DNA from: Eggerthellaceae bacterium | GTDB taxonomy: Bacteria > Actinomycetota > Coriobacteriia > Coriobacteriales > Eggerthellaceae | Direction of reading: 5' to 3' | Assembly: GCA_003452695.1 (NCBI GenBank) | Contig: DMNP01000241.1 | Coordinates: forward strand, 1-7,872 | DNA: 7,872 nt | Part shown: positions 6,035-7,872 of the stretch, piece after piece | How the letters are laid out: the number at the start of each line of letters is the position of its first letter | Position numbering within the stretch: the first letter of the stretch is position 1 | Translations under genes and position numbers: made by a program | Notes under the pieces: generated by a model | Database searches by the model: none | What the model was told of the DNA's origin: nothing | Seen by the model: the letters and a program-made list of their open reading frames with translations, nothing else

Positions 6035-6048
6035 GTTTCGGATGTCAA
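6021..6048 (-). promoter_or_regulatory. ahpC promoter
   Basis: On the minus strand a perfect -35 TTGACA (rc of 6043-6048) is followed after 16 bases by GATAAT (rc of 6021-6026; five of six to TATAAT). This is the strongest sigma70-type promoter in the window. Upstream, an A-tract (rc of 6061-6067) 12 bases before the -35 may serve as an UP element. The -10 is covered by the Fur/PerR box, so derepression would fire transcription of ahpC. Confidence 0.75.
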
Positions 6049-6145
6049 GTTTCCAAGCGATTTTTTTCGCAAAGTTTCAATGGGAACGTTACCGCCACTC
6101 CGAGGGCAACTGAAGCGGCTGCATGTCGCAGCAAAGGATTAGGCC

Positions 6146-6544
6146 ATGGCACAGAGACGCAACACACACCAACGGCAACTGGTCTACGATGCCGTGCAAA
6201 TGCTGGATTGCCACCCCACCGTAAACGAGATCTACGATTACGTGCACGCCAAGGACACGCGCGTGAGCCTGGCCACGGTATACCGCAATCTCAACCTGCT
6301 GGCCGACGAGGGGGCCATCAAGGCGGTGAAGACGCCCGACGGCTGCCACTTCGACCACAGGACGGATGCACATAACCACATCGTCTGCACCTCGTGCGGT
6401 TCCATGATCGACGCCCTTGCCCCATACGATGCCCGAGCGGATTCGGCAGCGCAGGAATCGTCGGGCTACATCGTCCATTCGCACTACACCGTCTTCGAAG
6501 GCCTCTGCCCCCGCTGCCAAGGAATCGCATTCCCAACGGCATAG
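6146..6544 (+). CDS. perR: Fur-family peroxide-responsive regulator, PerR-like
   Basis: Metal-dependent dimeric repressor of 132 residues. The N-terminal winged helix holds the Fur-family signature LATVYRNLNLLADEG (42-56). The C-terminal dimer domain has two CxxC pairs, CTSC (81-84) and CPRC (121-124), which would form the structural Zn site. Regulatory metal ligands can be aligned by eye with B. subtilis PerR: H23 in CHPTVNEIY, D70 in CHFDH, H76 and H78 in DAHNHIVC, D89 in SMIDAL. The Asp at the last position, where Fur has Glu, favours PerR over Fur. Start codon 6146 has AAAGGA (6133-6138) at 7-nt spacing. It is divergent from ahpC with a Fur/PerR box between them, the standard autoregulated arrangement: Fe-loaded repressor oxidised by H2O2 at its His ligands, releasing ahpC (family knowledge). 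Fur or Zur cannot be fully excluded. Confidence 0.9.
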   Translation: MAQRRNTHQRQLVYDAVQMLDCHPTVNEIYDYVHAKDTRVSLATVYRNLNLLADEGAIKAVKTPDGCHFDHRTDAHNHIVCTSCGSMIDALAPYDARADSAAQESSGYIVHSHYTVFEGLCPRCQGIAFPTA

Positions 6545-6553
6545 GCGCAAAAC

Positions 6554-6612
6554 GGCCAGGGCAACCTGATCGCCTTGCCCGAATCCCCCTGCCCGGGGCA
6601 GGGCTCCTGGCC
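6554..6612. repeat. Nested inverted repeats downstream of perR (possible terminator or leader RNA)
   Basis: Three stems are visible. Outer: GGCCAGG (6554-6560) with CCTGGCC (6606-6612). Inner left: GGGCAA (6559-6564) with TTGCCC (6575-6580), sharing two bases with the outer stem. Inner right: CCCTGCCC (6587-6594) with GGGCAGGG (6596-6603), a near-perfect palindrome centred at 6595. This could fold as a three-way junction beginning 9 bases past the perR stop codon. No U-tract follows. CCTTGCCC (6573-6580) is also complementary to 6727-6734, next to and into the yedF ribosome-binding site. The rest of the perR-yedF gap shows nothing clear, only a weak AT-rich patch at 6678-6690. Confidence 0.45.
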
Positions 6613-6743
6613 AAGCCGCGAGCAGTAACGGAACGCGCCACCCGCCCACATTGGTGTTCGAAAGCCTATGAAGGCCCATAGATGATACACTGCCTCGTGG
6701 CGATGCATTGCCAAGGACGCAAGCAAGGGCAAGGAGGATGCAG

Positions 6744-7340
6744 ATGGAGCTGACCGTAGACGCGCTGGGGGACAAGTGCCCGGTTCCGGTGGTGAAGGCG
6801 AAAAAGGCGCTCGCAACGATGGACGAGGGCACCCTGGAGGTGCTCGTGGACAACGAGACGAGCGTGAAGAACCTGACAAGCTTTGCGAAATCACAGAACT
6901 GCGATGTTTCCAGCGAACAGCTTGCCGAAGAGGAATTTGCGGTAAGGATAGTGAAGACCGCGGCAAGCGCACCGGATGCGGCCGCCGAGGGCGGTGCGGG
7001 CATCGGGCCGCGCGTGGTAGTGGTCCCCTCCAACGTAATGGGACATGGCGACGACGAGCTGGGAGAGGTGCTGGTGAAGGCCTTCGTCTTCGCGCTTACC
7101 CAGCAAGACGACCTGCCCGATTGCATCCTGTTCTACAACGGCGGCGTGAAGCTTACCTGCGAGGGGTCGCCCGTCTTGGAAGATTTGGACAAGCTGGCGT
7201 GCGCAGGGGTCGAGATCTTCTCGTGCGGCACGTGCCTGAAGCATTACGGAATCGAGGACAAGCTGGCCGTCGGCGAGGTGACGAACATGTACGTCATCGT
7301 TGAAAAGCAGCTGCAGGCCGGCGTGGTCGTGCGCGCCTAG
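6744..7340 (+). CDS. yedF: YedF: TusA/SirA-like domain fused to DsrE-like domain (selenium metabolism-associated protein)
   Basis: A 198-residue two-domain cytosolic protein. Residues 1-70 are a TusA/SirA-like fold: VDALGDKCPVPVVKAKKAL with the CPxP motif and candidate persulfide/selenopersulfide Cys12. Residues 88-198 are DsrE/DsrF-like: VVVVPSNVMGHGDDELG, then DCILFYNGGVKL and CAGVEIFSCGTCLKHYGI with the CGTC pair (C161, C164). The combination is the 'selenium metabolism protein YedF' family, which I recall from genomes that also carry selD; its exact reaction is not known and it may carry Se or S. AAGGAGG at 6731-6737 is 6 bases before the ATG at 6744; the ATG at 6738 abuts it and upstream starts have no site, so 6744 is chosen. 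It is followed after 69 bases by a class V aminotransferase on the same strand, presumably co-transcribed. Confidence 0.88.
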   Translation: MELTVDALGDKCPVPVVKAKKALATMDEGTLEVLVDNETSVKNLTSFAKSQNCDVSSEQLAEEEFAVRIVKTAASAPDAAAEGGAGIGPRVVVVPSNVMGHGDDELGEVLVKAFVFALTQQDDLPDCILFYNGGVKLTCEGSPVLEDLDKLACAGVEIFSCGTCLKHYGIEDKLAVGEVTNMYVIVEKQLQAGVVVRA

Positions 7341-7409
7341 GCGCAGCTCGATCACGTCGAACGCGATCGCGCACACCGTTGCGCGGCGAACAGGTGTTGG
7401 GAGGCGCCC

Positions 7410-7872
7410 GTGATCTACTTCGACAACGCGGCCACGACGATGCGCAAACCGCAATGCGTCGTGCAAGCGGTGCAACGTGCCCTGGAATCCTTCGGCGGCG
7501 TGGGCCGCGGCGTGCACGGGGCCTCGATTGACGCGGGCATGGCCGTATTCCAGGCGCGCCAGCGAATATCCGACCTGTTCGGAGGTCCGGGCCCGAAGCG
7601 CGTGGCGTTTGCCGCCAATGCAACCGAGGCGCTGAACGTGGCGATATGCGGGCTGATGCGGCCAGGAGACCACGCCGTGACCACGGCCGCTTCGCATAAT
7701 TCGGTACTGCGCCCCCTGTTCCGGCTGGAAGACGCCGGCCAAGCGATCGTGTCGGTCGTGCCAATCGGCGCGGACGGGTCGTTGGACTACGGTGCCTTCG
7801 CAGACGCGCTTCGCCGCGACACCCGGCTGGTCGTAGTCACCCATGCATCGAACCTGACCGGCGACGTGTACG
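7410..7872 (+). CDS. Cysteine desulfurase / selenocysteine lyase family protein (class V aminotransferase), N-terminal part cut by window edge
   Basis: PLP-dependent enzyme expected to release S or Se from (seleno)cysteine. Visible are 154 residues: IYFDNAATTMRKP (2-14), the typical NifS/SufS/Csd opening; RVAFAANATEALNVAI (64-79), the PLP phosphate-contact segment with the conserved N-A-T-E; SHNSVLRPL (95-103) with H96 at the place of the cofactor-stacking His; and VVVTHASNLTGDVY (141-154), the conserved T-H-x-S-N-x-T/L-G block. Start is GTG at 7410 with GGGAGG (7399-7404) at 5-nt spacing. The catalytic Lys and the mobile-loop Cys lie beyond the edge, so desulfurase and selenocysteine lyase activity cannot be separated. 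Its place right after yedF fits the cysteine desulfurase subfamily seen with selenium-dependent hydroxylase genes (recalled, e.g. in enterococci), pointing to selenium supply. Confidence 0.9.
   Translation, partial: MIYFDNAATTMRKPQCVVQAVQRALESFGGVGRGVHGASIDAGMAVFQARQRISDLFGGPGPKRVAFAANATEALNVAICGLMRPGDHAVTTAASHNSVLRPLFRLEDAGQAIVSVVPIGADGSLDYGAFADALRRDTRLVVVTHASNLTGDVY

Noticed and set aside
6708..6743. Upstream start for yedF
   Set aside because: The added residues (MPRTQARARRMQ) are not TusA-like and the Shine-Dalgarno sequence lies inside them, 6 bases before the ATG at 6744.
6089..7126. 345-codon minus-strand frame opposite perR and yedF
   Set aside because: Antisense to two recognised genes with good ribosome-binding sites; no motifs of its own.
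7362..7371. CGCGATCGCG palindrome before the last gene
   Set aside because: A 10-bp palindrome in GC-rich DNA is expected by chance, and it has no clear relation to a promoter.
6545..7872. Selenocysteine insertion (UGA with SECIS) in the window
   Set aside because: I saw no in-frame UGA interrupting a recognised protein; AhpC and the reductase use ordinary Cys at their active sites.

Overview
The window is GC-rich and the codons mostly end in G or C. The gene content (CIRCE-controlled groESL, a LuxR-type orphan response regulator, a PerR/AhpC peroxide module and a YedF/class V aminotransferase selenium-type pair) fits a strictly or mainly anaerobic actinobacterium, most likely a gut member of the Coriobacteriia/Eggerthellaceae. 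That placement is inferred from general look and gene content, not from a database match.

Layout. 1-277 (minus): N-terminal 92 codons of groEL, cut by the window edge. 390-677 (minus): groES, preceded by a perfect CIRCE operator (727-753) and a -10-like hexamer (763-768). 755-911: a short non-coding gap with two GC-rich inverted repeats. 912-1526 (minus): a response regulator with a receiver and a LuxR-type HTH. 1527-1774: a divergent intergenic region with a strong inverted repeat and a 16-bp palindrome. 1775-3166 (plus): a DHA2-type MFS exporter. 3157-3568: a degraded stretch holding an InlB-type B-repeat fragment that overlaps the MFS stop codon, plus a 50-nt imperfect inverted repeat. 3569-5230 (minus): a thioredoxin-reductase/AhpF homologue whose AhpF-like double-thioredoxin domain sits at the C-terminus. 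5307-5353: an intrinsic terminator. 5409-5972 (minus): ahpC. 5973-6145: divergent control region with a Fur/PerR-type operator lying on the -10 of the ahpC promoter. 6146-6544 (plus): a PerR-like Fur-family regulator. 6545-6743: nested inverted repeats. 6744-7340 (plus): yedF. 7410-7872 (plus): N-terminal 154 codons of a cysteine desulfurase/selenocysteine lyase family protein, cut by the window edge.

How the parts work together. GroES and GroEL form the HrcA/CIRCE-controlled heat-shock operon. AhpC, its flavoprotein reductase and PerR form a peroxide-defence module: PerR would sense peroxide and control ahpC, and the reductase would pass electrons from NAD(P)H to AhpC. YedF and the class V aminotransferase resemble the accessory genes that travel with selenium utilisation (selD-containing genomes). 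Their placement just downstream of perR may be chance or may link selenium and redox stress.

Most of the window is recognisable housekeeping and stress biology. The items most worth a second look are the reversed domain order of the AhpC reductase, the PerR operator geometry, the possible alternative RNA pairing upstream of yedF, and the gene graveyard between the MFS gene and the reductase. I did not find clear evidence of a wholly new system.
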